From Solenopsis invicta (lineage: Eukaryota; Arthropoda; Insecta; Hymenoptera; Formicidae), in NCBI RefSeq assembly GCF_016802725.1, contig NC_052669.1:10687770-10751769 (forward strand): a stretch of DNA of 64,000 nucleotides. Direction: 5' to 3'. Positions 36,804 to 56,362 of this stretch are shown here, in pieces (the stretch's first letter is position 1; every line of letters starts with the position of its first letter). Both the position numbers and the translations under genes were made by a program. The notes beneath the pieces were generated by a model, which ran no database searches, was not told the origin of the DNA, and was given only the letters and a program-made list of their open reading frames with translations.

Positions 36804-39800
36804 CTAGACCTCACCATGCAACAATTTCTTATCGAATAAGAATTCTCCCAAAGGTCCATGCGATTTCATCATTTTACCCAATGTTGAGATTTTGCCGGCG
36901 AGATCGCGTTGCCCTTTATATTGTTCATCCAAAAAATCGCTAGTGAGGTAGTCCACCAACTGCAAGCAATCACAATGGCACATGAATATAAAATGCAAGA
37001 TCAATTGTTATCTTCTAATCAAATTTCAAACGATGCTCACATGGTAATCGTTGAAATTGATTCCTTTTGGAGTTTCGCAAGTTATGATTATCTCGCGAAT
37101 ACTCTGCGTAACTTGAGTCTCCAATTTCAAAGCTTCCTTGAGAGCAGCTTCTCCAGACATCGTATCTGAATGTGTCGAATTCGTCTTGTTGACCTTGCAA
37201 GATGCAAAAAAGTCACTGTCATTTATTTCTCATGAATTCTCTCATATGTATGTGTGTGTGCGTGTGTGTGTGCGCGCACGCGTGTGTGTGTGTATGTGTG
37301 TGTATATATATTTATTTATTTATTACATATATTTATTTCTCTTTAATTCTCTCTTTACGATTTCCACACTCTCGATATTCTACAACATTTGTATGAATAC
37401 TATGTATGTTTACTCATAAAAAGTAGAATATTTACCAAGGGATACGTGAGAAGTTTGCTAAGTTCTTTTGTAAGTTGTCCACGCATTAGCAAATATTCGA
37501 TGATCTTTATCGCGTGCTGTCTCTCTTCGCTTGCGCTTTCGAAAAAGAACTTGCTAAATCCTGGTCGATTTATAGTATCACGTGCAAAGTGGGCACCCTA
37601 ACAAAAAATTTAAAATCTTGATGAAAAATCTTTTACTTGTGTGAAACGTAAGAAATTGTAGAGATTATGCATCGAATATACATATGTACGAAGAACTTGC
37701 TATAAAAATTAAACGAGTTTATTTTAAAAAAAATTTGGCACCAAATAAATTTCTTCATCAATAGTTAATAATAATAATAATAATAATATTAATGAAACTG
37801 AGGGGGCGGTCCTTATAGTTGAAGATCCGCCTGCGGCACGCAGACTGCAATCCATTGTGCCTTTCATCAATAGTTATATCGTGAACAATTCTGTTCTTGC
37901 GAGTAAAACGAAAAATGCGAAATATAAAATTTTCGCAAGAATCAAAGTCTAGAGATTTTATTTGTTTTTTTTTTTTTTTTTCTTTTAAACGAGAAATATT
38001 AAAGCTAATTTTATCCTTATACCCCTAACATGTCTAGAGAAAAATTATTATATTTATACAATGAACGGATTGAAGATGAAAAGTATTTTTTGTTTCCTGA
38101 AACAACTGTTAATCGTTTGATTTTGTAGAAAACTTTTCATATGACATAAAAGCAGGCTAGGATTTAGATACCATTGCAAGATATGTCATGGCTGCTTTCA
38201 TCTCGGTTGTAACTTGTAACTTCATGAGTCTTATGCAGGGACCAGCCATGTCTTTCCATGCCTTTGGTATATCTTCAACAGGTTGAATCATACCTAAAGA
38301 GATATTACAAAATTATTAATTATATGTACAATCAAAAAATCGTATAATATAATTATTTATAATAGTTATTATCTACGATAAAATTTTTATGTATATTGTA
38401 TAATAAGCCATATCGCTTAAACAGATAACAAGATAATACGTATTACTTTATAAATGTACGTATTATCAAAAAGATGGAGTGGATTTTATCGGTGCGTGAC
38501 TGATCGCTCGTAACGTCGATACCATCTGTTTGCAGATAAAATGATTTGAGAACAATCTCTTCTCTTGTAAAGAGAAAGACATTCTTTTGTGTAACATTAC
38601 TCTTTTCATTTGATACAAATCTATGCTATGAAAATGTGTAAGAATATTATGAAAAGTAACTGTAAAATTAATTGTTATTGTTAACGCTTGGAATTAGAAA
38701 TTATTAATTTGTTACTCTTTTTTTTTGATATATGTGTATGTATAATTCAATTAAGGCACTGTATTATTAATATTGATATTACTCTAAATTGATATTATTC
38801 TAAATTGCGCGTTTGTATTACAATTAAATCTGTTTTAGAATATGCGAATCGAAGAATCATCATTTATCGTAATAGACTTGTATCACGTTCGTATTACATG
38901 TAAACTCCCCCGTGAATGAGTCACATGGACAGAAAGGGACTTTGGAATCGGTACATCATCGTAACTTATTATCAAAAGCTATCTTCGAACAAGCTATCTC
39001 CAAGCTAAGACAAAATAAGATGGTCACGGAGAAAATGAATTAATTTGCTGTAGATAGAAGAGATATACGTGATATATGCGTGCGATAAGTGTTAATTACA
39101 TTTGATATATATGATTAATCTTTTGTGATTAGAATTAAACGAGTAGAAGAAAAATCTTTTCTTTTGCAATAAAACTAATTGAATTCTGTTTTCTTTATTT
39201 GTCTTTTATTTAACAAAAAAAAAAAAAAAATGTTACAGTTGGAAGAAATATTGTATTGGTAGCTCATTCATTTTCTTTATACACACACAACACAGAATAG
39301 ATTATTATCCGTTCGTTTATTTAAACGAATACACATTGTTCCTGTTGTTTAAAAAAAAAAAAAAAAAAAGATTGAAAAGAATGAGAATGTTTCCTTTGCA
39401 TCGCAAAAGCAAATGTTGGTCAAATGAATCAAGTCGCACATCCTCAACTTGTAAACTGAATGTGATATTTGAAATAATCATATACACATGCATATGATAA
39501 ATAGATATCACGACGAGGGAACAAAACAGCTGAGACAACTGCGTACTCGAGTGACTATATAGTTGTCTTTATCGCTTTAACGTCGATAGCATGGTCATGT
39601 CGATTTCCCGCAACAGATTTTCTCTAGCTTTACTCTAGTTTTATATCCTTATTTATACTTTGTAAAGCGATAATACTGGAATCGGGTTATAAAAAATGAG
39701 ATTTGATAAAATGGTGACATCTGTGCATAAAAATAATACAGATAGGAACAGAAAAATGCTTTGACGCATATACATGTGTCACAAAGATCAAATGCATTTA

Positions 39801-39937
39801 CTTGTCTCCAACTTTTAAACCACACATACTGCAAGGCTACATAATTTATCCTATTTTGATTCTGTACTTGATTAAAATCCATCTGAAGTGATCAAATCGC
39901 ATGTTAAAATCCTGTGTATTCGTATTTGTATTTTTGT

Positions 39938-39986
<49 letters not shown>

Positions 39987-40319
39987 ACACACACCTACAG
40001 CGTACACGAAAAATAACTTGAAATATAAAGTTGCCAATCCAACGTATGATCGGTTGAAGCATACGTCCAAGTCATAGATATACGACATTTCATCATTTTC
40101 TTAATCAACTTTACAGACCTCGACGGAGAATGACGAATATCCAATACACGTACATGCATTGAGGAGAAACAAAGGCTATTCTTGAAACGATAATCGTCAC
40201 GTTTCGTCTATCCTCATTCCCCCATTAACGAGAGGAAAGATGACTCGATATAACGATATGCGCTTAACAAAGCGATTTAAAATTGCAACATCAACATTTT
40301 ATCGCTTAGCGCGCGCGCA

Positions 40320-40351
<32 letters not shown>

Positions 40352-41740
40352 CACGCACGCGCACACACACACACACACACACACAGAGTGATGAAATTAA
40401 TTGTCCAGACACAGGATATACATACAAGAAAATGTAAATCTTTGCCAATGATGCATTTCTATCAAAAGTATGCTTTTGATTTGTAGCACATGAAATGAAC
40501 TCCCGATATCTCGTGTTTGGACAATTGGTTTTGTGACTGCACTGTTAAAAATCGGTAGCAGAATTTAATGAAAAGTAATGGAAGCAAATTTCACGCAGGT
40601 AAAACGTTAAAAAACATTTAATGTAAATTTTATGTTGTCAAAGGCGCACTAATTTCATGCACAAGATTTTCACTTATCGATACATTAAATTTAATGTGCG
40701 ACTTAAAAATACATTAAATTTCACGATGACATTTTTAACAGTGTGTATAAAAGATTATTATTCGTGTTAGGGTACATTAAAGTAAAAGCGATGCTTCTTA
40801 TCAATTTAAAAGATTGGAAAATCCACGTATCACGAATGCGTACTCTTTTATGGATACGCACAGACCAGAGTGTTGCAAAACGGGTTTGTACGTAATAAGT
40901 ACAGTGTGCTTCATATATTCTACATTTATTTCCAAGATTATATAGTATATCGTGAATTATGGCCAAGATGCATTTATCGGTAAAAGTAAATTGAGAATAC
41001 GAGTCCAAATATGTTTCCAACGTTTCAAACGTTTCAATCGAGAAACATGAAATGATAATAATCATTTGCAAGAGGACAATCGTTTGTAAACATTTCAATC
41101 AGCCTTATTTTCCATGATAACTATATTTGTATAAAAGTAATGTTGTTTATGCGTGATCGCGATACAATAATAACATGAAATATTTACAAGGGCAATCATT
41201 TGTCCTTGCTGTATCGTACAACCGTTACTTTTATACAAATACAAAACCATTGTGAAAAGCGAGGCAACAATGAATCTCATGTCGAAAGCAAGCGCCGGCC
41301 AATTGAAAGAGCTTGGGCGATACGCCAAAGGTCCGATTGCTCAATCAAAATAAACTATTGCGTTCGAATATCTCTTTACGCAGTTACTCCACTTGTCACG
41401 AGGCGCGCGCGCGCGCGCGCAGAGGGAGGGGGGGACAGTGCTCCACCGAGTCAAATTTGCCTGTATTTCGATATAAATTTATAAAGGAGCGATGGAATGC
41501 CAATCGGGACGTCGATGGTCAACGTCTCGAAAACGCTTAGCGCTAGACGCATTGTCTCGCATTGATTCGCAAATTGACGCGAATTAGCGCGTAGCGCGTG
41601 TAGCGGCACGTCAGAATTGTCATCGGCTAGGCGATATAGATAAAAATTAGTAGGCATGTAAACTTACATTTGGATTTGTTTCCGAAAATGCCACTGATGC
41701 AGGCCAGGGTGATGAACAAAACGTAGAACAGCTTCGTCAT
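36804..41740 (-). CDS. Fer1HCH: Secreted ferritin heavy chain (Fer1HCH)
   Basis: Five coding exons in transcript order: 41740-41668, 38293-38172, 37597-37436, 37193-37041, 36959-36804, giving 221 aa. A signal peptide (MTKLFYVLFITLACISGIFG) is followed by a Cys in CMIQPVEDIP and the four-helix ferritin fold. Ferroxidase-type residues are visible in TTEMKAAMTYLAM and ESASEERQHA (the Glu-Glu…His cluster). The last exon has LVDYLTSDFLDEQ and ends LGEFLFDKKLLHGEV. Insect secreted ferritin oxidises and stores iron in the secretory pathway and haemolymph as an H/L 24-mer. Intron 1 is 3.4 kb and rich in microsatellites. An iron-responsive element lies about 200 nt upstream of the ATG. The partner light chain is divergently transcribed 1.7 kb away, as in Drosophila. 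Confidence 0.96.
37800..37865. repeat. Small GC-rich repeat fragment in Fer1HCH intron 2
   Basis: The sequence GGGGGCGGTCCTTATAGTTG and following is flanked by similar ATCAATAGTTA motifs (37757 and 37866) in an otherwise AT-rich intron, as if inserted with a target duplication. The origin is unknown. Confidence 0.3.
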
Positions 41741-41939
41741 CGTGATCTCGCGCGTGCAAAAGAGACACAGAAAGGAAGAGAAAGAGAGAGAGAGAAAGAG
41801 AGGGAGATATGTACACAAAGTTGGAAAGAGCGAGCGATGGGTGCAGGTGAATAGGTTAGGTTATGGGATCTCTCGAAGAAGAGAACGATAGAAGATGCGC
41901 AGCGTGATGTAGCGGATCGTTCACCTCGTGCAGAAGCAA

Positions 41940-41964
41940 CCTTTATACGCACTGGTATAGAAGG
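41940..41964 (-). promoter_or_regulatory. Iron-responsive element (IRE) upstream of Fer1HCH
   Basis: On the minus strand the sequence reads lower stem CCTT, a single unpaired C, upper stem TATAC, loop CAGTGC, GTATA, then AAGG. This is the canonical IRE: a hexaloop CAGUGN, a 5-bp upper stem and a bulged C. It lies 200 nt upstream of the Fer1HCH ATG on the transcribed strand. IRP binding would repress translation when iron is low. Since IREs work close to the cap, the transcription start is probably just upstream, near 41990. Confidence 0.93.
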
Positions 41965-42072
41965 CTGCTTTCGTCGGAGACGCTAGATAAGAGAAAGAGA
42001 GAGCGCGGTAACGGCAGCGGCGGCGACTAAACGCGTTTTACGGTCATCGATCACCTAACGACGACCACGACG

Positions 42073-42106
<34 letters not shown>

Positions 42107-43427
42107 CACGACGACGCAACGACAATCGTTCGACGACGGACGAACGCGCGACATTCGCTGATTCGCACTTTAACCACAGGCGGGAGGGGGATATAACAAG
42201 GGCGTTGAAATCCTCTGCCTCTCTTCCTACCGCCTACGTCTTTCGTTTCCCAGTTCCCACTTTCGGACTTCCCCTAGTTCCCCTCGTGTATGTGTACCAA
42301 TGGTCACACACACCCCTCCCCCCCTCACTACACCCCGTCGGCTATTCACGGTATATTCACACCACTGTGACTTGTGTGGCCTACACATGCGCAGCGCCGC
42401 GCGCCGCCCCGTCAGCCCCGTCAGCTGACTATGACTAGTGTGTGACTGCGTGAAAACTTGCATCTCCGCAGTGGGCAACGTTCATTATTGGGGGAACGTC
42501 GAAGCGAGAGTATTCACGTTGCTTCCCATCGAACGTTAGCGCACCGTTCACGAGAGAGTGAGAGAGATCACTCGAGCTTGTTTCGATAATTCCTTTTCAC
42601 ACGGGTACGTAGATAAGAGATACTCTTAAAAGGACTGCTCCAGATTGCTCGCGTTTTTTCGAGGGGGCACCTTGTTTTCGCGTGGGGTACGAAACGTATT
42701 ACGCATTTCGTTGTGTTCTTTGTTGCGTCATGCCGTCGTCGGTCGTCGCGCCGCGCCGCGAGTAACGTCACGATCGCGCGGTGCACGAGCCGCTTTTGAG
42801 AAAGGAAGAGAGATAACGTGCGTTGATCGTTATTTCGCGATTCGCAAACGATCGAGCGAGCTCGCGAGTTCAATCGTAATCTCGATAACTTCGAGTCGCT
42901 TCTTTCGTACCCGTTGCTCACTTGCTCACAATCGGTACGTAGTGAGTAGCTAATTATTGAGTGTTCTAAATACTGAAGATTCAATCTTTTATTTATTTAT
43001 TTATTTTTAATTAGAAGATTCAAGTTTTACTTTTAATAAAATGTTATAGCAATAAATAGATTCCTTAAGAATTTAGTTAAAATAAAATACAATTATGTAA
43101 TAATATATAATTTATGTATTCAAAAACGCAGTTAAAGTCAAATTTCTGGTATAACTTGGGACACTCGATGATTTGGCTATTATTTACTCATCTAGTCGTG
43201 GCATTGTTATTTGCCTCTCTGATTTCTTCGGAACGATATCGCATAGCCAAAAGCGTTGGTGTTATCATCAGATGGCACTGTTATAGACAATAAATGATTT
43301 TATAAACTGGTAGACTTGATTTATATATAAATATACATATACACACGCATTAACACATATACGCATCTTGGACATGTAGATATACACAATAGATATTTAT
43401 GTATTCAACTTTTATCATCTATTTCAG
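41965..43427. promoter_or_regulatory. Bidirectional ferritin intergenic region
   Basis: Head-to-head promoter region between Fer1HCH and Fer2LCH. It has an (ACG)n tract at about 42060-42118 and GC-rich sequence (42360-42420, 42740-42790) unlike the surrounding AT-rich DNA. A noncoding first exon of Fer2LCH should lie here, because the coding exon begins after the acceptor ATTTCAG at 43427. I found no IRE for the light chain. Confidence 0.6.
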
Positions 43428-43432
43428 CAAAG

Positions 43433-44405
43433 ATGTTGTTCTTTGGAGTATTGTCCATTCTTTTCCTGACTGTTTCTGCGGAAAACTGTTACAACGACGT
43501 TGAGACTTTCTGCAGCACCAGCCCTAAAAGTACGTGGATAAAATAGTTGAAAAAATATTAACATTACCTTTCGGATGGCTATTTTTGCTCAATTATCATA
43601 TCCAATTGTATCGTTTGTTTAATTTTCCAATCTCAATTTGCCATTTTTAATACATGTATGCAAATTTAATCGACTTTTTGATGAAAGCGCGAAATCTTGA
43701 AAAAAATGTATTTTAATCCTTTGTTTCAGGTAATGGATTAATACCACACTGTAATGCTAAATATGGACATATTGACGATCTTGAGATTAACTTACGAGAG
43801 TTTGCGATCGCTAATATTGAAAAAAGTTTTGAATTTCTTCTGATGTCTACGCATTTCGGAAACTATGAGGCTAATCGAGAAGGGTTTAAGGGATTGTACC
43901 GTCAACTCTCAGACAAATTGTGGCAAGATGCGATAGATTTGATCAAATATATCACACAGCGTGGTGGCTCGATGGACATAAATCAGCTTCCACATGAAAA
44001 CGCTACGGAAACTGTGAGTACTGCACGTTTATTTCTCAGCCGGCCACATTCTCCTACAAAATCAAGTCACATTGATCAATGTTATTTTATTCGTAGGCAA
44101 AAGACAGTAGCAACGAGCGCGGCAAAGTAGTGGAACTGACTGAATTGAATAGTCTGGCTAAAGCACTCGAGAGTCAGAAGCAACTTGCCAACGAAGCGTT
44201 ACGCATTCACTCGCTAACGCAGCATCACACCAAAAACGATGCGGCTGTTGCTCATTATATCGAGGAACATTTCATGGAATCGTTGTCCGAACGTGTGAGA
44301 CAGCTAGCAGGTTATTCAAATGACCTTAAGAACATGCTAAAAGATACAGATGACGCATCTCTTTCTGTATTCCTGTTTGACGAATACCTTCAGAAAACCT
44401 TGTAA
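43433..44405 (+). CDS. Fer2LCH: Secreted ferritin light chain (Fer2LCH)
   Basis: Three coding exons: 43433-43529, 43730-44013, 44097-44405, giving 229 aa. A signal peptide (MLFFGVLSILFLTVSA) is followed by a Cys-containing N-terminal segment (ENCYNDVETFCSTSP…PHCNAKYG) typical of insect light chains. The ferritin helices follow (NYEANREGFKGLYRQLSDKLWQ, EEHFMESLSERVRQLAGYSNDL), ending FLFDEYLQKTL. The heavy-chain ferroxidase Glu cluster is absent, as expected for a chain that nucleates the iron core. It is divergently transcribed from Fer1HCH, implying coordinated expression of the two subunits. Exon 1 starts 5 nt before the ATG after a splice acceptor. Confidence 0.95.
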
Positions 44406-46069
44406 TAAGCTATCCACAACAACTTGGAATACATACATATACGTTAATTATATTATTATTATTATTTTTGTCTTTATCTATCTTCAATCGATGTTACATC
44501 TTTTATATGTAAAATACAAGAAATAAATGCATATAGAAATTTATTATATTCTGTGACATGTAATGTATGTACGTAATACATTCAACATCCAACACATCTA
44601 CATATACATACTTCTTTTCAATTCTCTTTATCGATTACAATATCCGTAGGCCTATTTTGTAAAACCTTTTTAATTCGATATGTTTAATCGCACTTGTAAC
44701 AAAGCAAAATATATTATGTCGAATTTTCTATGGATCTGTTTTTTTTTTCACAGGCATGTCTCGTTGCGTATCGCTCTTGATACAAAGTACAGGCACAGCG
44801 GACGTACACTTTTCACAATTCTGATTTATAATTATACATATTTAAAAAATACAATGTTCAAAATTAGGTGACATTTTAATGTATGACACGATCCAAGTAT
44901 ATAAAAAAATTAATATAACGGCATCTCTATAGAACGTGCTACAATTGGGAAGACTGATGGATTGATTGTAAATAGCTATATAAAGCTAACGCGCACATGT
45001 GTATAATTATCGAGGAAGACTTTCCCTATCGAAGATGTCCACGATAGAATAATACTTTAAATAGTCGCTAACTACGTAATTGGAACAAATATTGATATCT
45101 GATTTAATTGAGCATTACTCATTGTTTCTACAATACAGATAGAATACCGCGATTGAACATACATTTAATAAAATCTTTCAATTAATGACGTCTGAATTTT
45201 TGACTAGAGAGGATAAAAGAATACAATTATTAATTTTCCATTGAGATAGAGATAGAGTGTGTGTGTGTGTGTGTGTGTGTAAGCGCGCACACAAATATAA
45301 TTTCTTTGTGTACATAAATTTATGCTTCAATTTTAGATGTGATACATGCATGTACACGCTCGCGTGCGCGCACGTACGCATAGCTGTTGATTGTAAGCAA
45401 CATATAACGTTACTTTGTTAACTATTATTGCCTGCTACATTTATTTTATCAACACAGAAGCAGGCATACTATAACCTGTATTATATATGTATATAACGCG
45501 GTAAGTTTGTCTTAAATGCGTTTCAAAGAAGGCTTATATGCTATACAGGGTGTTCATTAATGATTGTCCCCACGTTATAGGAACACGTATTTGTTATTTC
45601 TAATATAATAATATGTTAGAAATACATATCTGTCGGTAAATCATGCTCCTATGGTAAAAAGTGGGTTCAACCATTAATGAACACCCTGTACATCTTTTCT
45701 ATAGTTTTTGTTAAATGCAATTACATCTGTGTAACGCACATGCCAATTATAAGGCCGGTATTCATAGTCGATTCTTATATTTAAGATCATCTTAAGTAAC
45801 GTCTTAAGATGCTCGGCCATAGTATACTTTTGTGCTATTTATTAAATTTCTCTTGTTTTATTTATAGATATTTACTTCAATGCATACAAACTATTTTTTA
45901 AATTTAAAAAACTGTATTAACCATTTTTTAATTAATTATTCTAAATTTTAATTCTTCCCTTTTTCAGTCAGAGAATATTTATTTAAATTATTTATCTTTC
46001 TTTTATATTGCAATTATAGAAATACTTCCAATAAATTGTTGCAGCTATATATAATACAAATTGTTGCAA

Positions 46070-46102
<33 letters not shown>

Positions 46103-46443
46103 ATTTGTCAAAAATTAACATAAATATATACTTTTCTAACAATATGTAATCTGATCTATGTTACTTTTATGAAATTATGCACTATTGCAATACACGTTCC
46201 ATTTAACTAATAACTTGTATATAATCTGAAATAAACAGATAACATTAGTATATTTGCATAAACGCAGAGATATATGTATATACATATACAACACAATTAT
46301 CCAAGCTAAATACTTACTCTCCATCTCATACGCTAATTTTACTAGTTTACAATTTTAATATTCTATAACACAGATTTAATCTTTGTTGATTTATTTTATG
46401 CATTATGTACCTATATATAAAAAAAATTTTTATTAAAGTGAGA
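44406..46443. other. Intergenic region between ferritin light chain and PLC-gamma
   Basis: AT-rich, with TG microsatellites near 45257 and 46073. It contains a mariner-like MITE (45546-45688) and a possible MITE end starting GGCCGGTATTCATAGTCG at about 45753. No gene is seen. Confidence 0.6.
45546..45688. mobile_element. Mariner-like MITE, 143 bp, TA target
   Basis: The ends CAGGGTGTTCATTAATG and inverted CATTAATGAACACCCTG are flanked by TA on both sides (45544-45545, 45689-45690). The length, TA duplication and CAGGGTG-type terminus fit Tc1/mariner-derived MITEs. Confidence 0.85.
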
Positions 46444-52685
<6,242 letters not shown>

Positions 52686-54073
52686 TTTGGAAGTTGTTTG
52701 CGCTGCTGCAATAAATAATATACAACATGAAATAAACCGATATAAACTTGGTTAAATCTCACTTGTAACTTTCAAATGATTTGTATCAAGTTGACAAATA
52801 AAAATGTGTTTGATAAAATACATTTTAGTTGAAAACAAAAATAATATCTGTGAAGGTATTTGCACTTAAAACAGGTATATATTAAATGACGGGATAACTT
52901 GTCACAGAATAAAGTACATAAGACTTAATTGTACAGAAAGTTGTGACGCAAATCGCACAGATCGTTATTAGTGATAGGAGGTAACATCTTTTGTCTTGTA
53001 AAATAATTACATAGGACAGCATCCGATTTATTATGAAACATTTTAATTCTTGTATGCACCTTATAAACTGGTATATCTATTTTGCGACTACATAAACGGA
53101 GTCGAGGTATACCGGTGTGCGGTGTGTTAATTTATAAATCTTGATTTATAATCCGACCGTTTTACGTTTACGTGCACGTCGCGCTACGACCTACGGATAC
53201 GGGACCTACGTAGACCTACGTGCCTACGATGCTCGCGAGAAAAATGAAAAAAATCTTATATATTCGCATTTCCGATGAGTTTTTTGTCTTGTCGCGTCTC
53301 GCGTGACGCGTCGCGTCAGTCGAAATAACAGTTGGTAACCTAACCTCTATGAGAAAATAAACATAACCTAGCCGACGTATAAAGATTGTATTTTGCAATA
53401 GAACATGAACATATCCATGGCGTATAGTATAAACAAATGTTGGTTGTAACAACGTGGCGCGTGACGGCCCTAACAGCGAATACACATGCGTGCAGCGGTC
53501 AATTATTTGCGTGTATATATTTTCATCATTTTCAAATGTGCCTGATGCTCATTTCTTTCGCTTTTTCGAAAGTACCAGCTTTAAAGTTTTAAAACATTTA
53601 TTGATAATGGTCTTTGTCAACAGCAAACATTGACAGTGGTTATCGCGCCATATTGTAAATTCTTTTCGATAACGTAACAATCGCGACAATTTCCATTCAT
53701 CTTTATCACGATGCTTACGTGATACTTATCTATCTGCGAAACGACACCCTCTCTGTAGTTGATCAGTTGATCCGGTTGTGCGGTTGATCGCCGTGCGACA
53801 GCGATAACAATTATATATTGTACTGCTTTCACTTATCATATGTAGGTATATCGCGTTTCGGCAATTCGCGCTTACATGAATTGGAGACTTCCGATTATTC
53901 CCTGCGTGCGTGGGTGAAACACGACGGCGCGACGCGGCGTACTATTCGACGTACGAAATTACATTCAAGGATCAACCATCAACGTACGGATTGGTTAACG
54001 CATAAGGCGGCGCATCGTTGCCGCATTTGTCAATCTTCGATTCAGTGACTTCCCAATTGCAGTAGAATGTGCC
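52686..54073. other. Upstream region of PLC-gamma
   Basis: Probably contains the PLC-gamma promoter and 5' UTR exons. An acceptor TATTTATTGCAG lies about 26 nt before the ATG. The region near 53160-53230 has repeated ACCTACG motifs. No further gene is seen. Confidence 0.5.
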
Positions 54074-54524
54074 CATTGAACTATACTCTAACTGGAATGA
54101 GCACTGCCATATAACGTCCGTAAGCGGAAAACGTGATAGAAATAGCATGATGCGAGGGGCCACCTCTCTTTTTCTAAGCGTTCTCTGCGCATGCGTTAGC
54201 ATTTACCTTACATTCTTACTCAAAAGTTAAATTTCTTCTTTGTTTTCATGTTGATACAGCATGTAACGGAATTCGTGGAAACGAGGAAGAAATTAACTTT
54301 TACTTAAAAAGTTACTTAAATACTTAAAAAAATATAATACAATTTTGCTTTTGTTTTATTTATGTATGTCATTCAAGTCGCTCGTTTATCTATTCTCATG
54401 TGCCGGTACTGCAAAGCTATCTAACGTGACTGTAATGACAAAGAAAGGTGGCTCTTCGAAATGGCTCTCTCTCGTCACGTTTTCTGGCGGCTAGTGCCCA
54501 TTCCAGTTAGAGTATAGTTCAATG
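54074..54524. mobile_element. hAT-like MITE G, 451 bp, TSD AATGTGCC
   Basis: The ends CATTGAACTATACTCTAACT and its inverted copy are flanked by AATGTGCC at 54066-54073 and 54525-54532. The 8-bp duplication fits hAT-type elements. There is no coding capacity. Confidence 0.85.
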
Positions 54525-54619
54525 AATGTGCCTCTCTGATCTTCTACTTCTTCTTTTAGTGGTCTATGGATATCTGACTTCTGCTAAAGTTCACAGTACC
54601 ACGCATTACAATCGACATC

Positions 54620-54810
54620 ATTGAACTATACTCTAACTGGAATGGGCACTAGCCGCCAGGGGGTCGATTTCTGTATCTTTGTCGACTTTTCTCACTTCTC
54701 GTATTTTCATCTCACATGAAAAAATACGCGCGATTGGCTATGAGCATAGTGAAAATGCGATATTCCTATGCTCACGTGAGTGAAAATCACAAATGCGAGT
54801 GCGAGCAATG
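54620..54810. mobile_element. Truncated MITE G copy followed by interrupted MITE D
   Basis: A second G end starts at about 54620 (ATTGAACTATACTCTAACTG) and runs to GCCGCCAG. D begins at 54660 (GGGGTCGATTTC) directly after CAG, the usual D target. The second half of the D hairpin is started (CACGTGAGTGAAAATCAC) and then cut at 54811 by the Transib terminus. Confidence 0.7.
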
Positions 54811-56362
54811 CACAGTGGGACAGAATCCCGAAAAAGTGGCAGAAATTCCGTCTAAAGTTAATTTTGTTTGAAATTGTGAAATTATATACTAATATAAAGA
54901 TTTTGGAGTCGCAGATTTCGCATTTGATATTACAATTTCGAAATTTCAAATGGCAGATCCAATATGGCAACATAAAATAATAATTATAATCTAACAACTC
55001 CTACCTTACCGAAAGTAGTGTATTGTCAGGAAAGAATAATCTAATATTGAATATTAAAATTGAATGCATTCCCTCCTCATCATATCCGGGCTTGGGACCG
55101 GCACGTCAGTAGTGGCTGAGTTACTTATGCTATGTACATTTATTTACAGTATTGCGCTAATATATATTTATGTACAACCTATCCTAATGGAACTTATTAA
55201 ATTATTTTGTAAATTATTTGTATTTTTTTAATTATTACTGTTTTATTTTTATTTTTTCAATTAATTTTTATATTTGTTATTTTTTTGTTTTTTTAATTTT
55301 TTAATTATTACTTTTTTATTTTTACTTTTTGAACTATTATATTAATATTTTATTACTTTTATTAATTTTGTTAATATTAGAGTTTTACTCCTCAACTTGT
55401 TCATCCGACAACACAACTTCATCCAAGGATGAGAATATTTCTGGAAGTTCAGTTAAATTTTCTTCTTCCTCTTCGTCATATTCTGTATTTACATTTGTAT
55501 TTATTTTGGGTACAATAAGTAAATCTCGGACTTCTGTGGGAAGTTGTAATATTTTATTTTTTCGAATTCGCAAATTAAGACTAGAAGAAGATACAATAGG
55601 ATCCGATGTGTCCATTAATCTACAAAACATGTCATGTAAATTTACTGTACGATTGTTTTTTCTACAATGCTCATTCCTATATGCTTTGTAATGCTTATTT
55701 CGGGCTTCAGAAGCTTCCTCGCCAAGCATTCCCACTGGCAATATGCTATTTTCAATTATCTGAGCACCATAAATAAGAACTTTATGGAGAGATGATGGCA
55801 TAGGATACCATGAGTAGTGAGATACGTAAATTTTAGCCGTATCAAGGCACAGTTTGTTAAAAAGAACGCTATTTATCGGAAACTTACAAGACAAGGCAAT
55901 TAAAATATTTTTTAAATTAAAAACAAAAGTATAGTCTAGTCCAAGACATTCAGAAAACAGTTTTGGATCTTCAAATGCCCTGCGAGCAGTGTTACCATCA
56001 TTGCTCGTACCACTTCCTCCTGCTTTTGGCTTATCTACTTTTAATCCTAATTTATTCCAAAGAATCGTTTGGATCTCTTTTTTTCGTCTCGCATATTCAT
56101 CTTTAAGATCTTGTCCTCTCATCTGCCATACTTTAACGTTAAGTCTGTACGAAATATGCAGACAGCACTCTAAAAATCGAATCCAGCAATGCAAAGGACT
56201 AATTCCGTACTGCAGTGACTTTGGATTGGGTAGAAAGATTTCTGTTTCACATTTAATGTTTGCAAGATCATTAAATTGCTTTGGCGTTGCTTGACAAATG
56301 GAGCAAGATTGCATGGACTTCGTACCTGTTATTATATTGAAAACTTTACCATCTATTAAAGT

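Noticed and set aside
39649..40088. ORFs in Fer1HCH intron 1 as extra ferritin exons
   Set aside because: The signal-peptide exon joins in phase directly to 38293 with a restored Cys codon, so no extra exon is needed.
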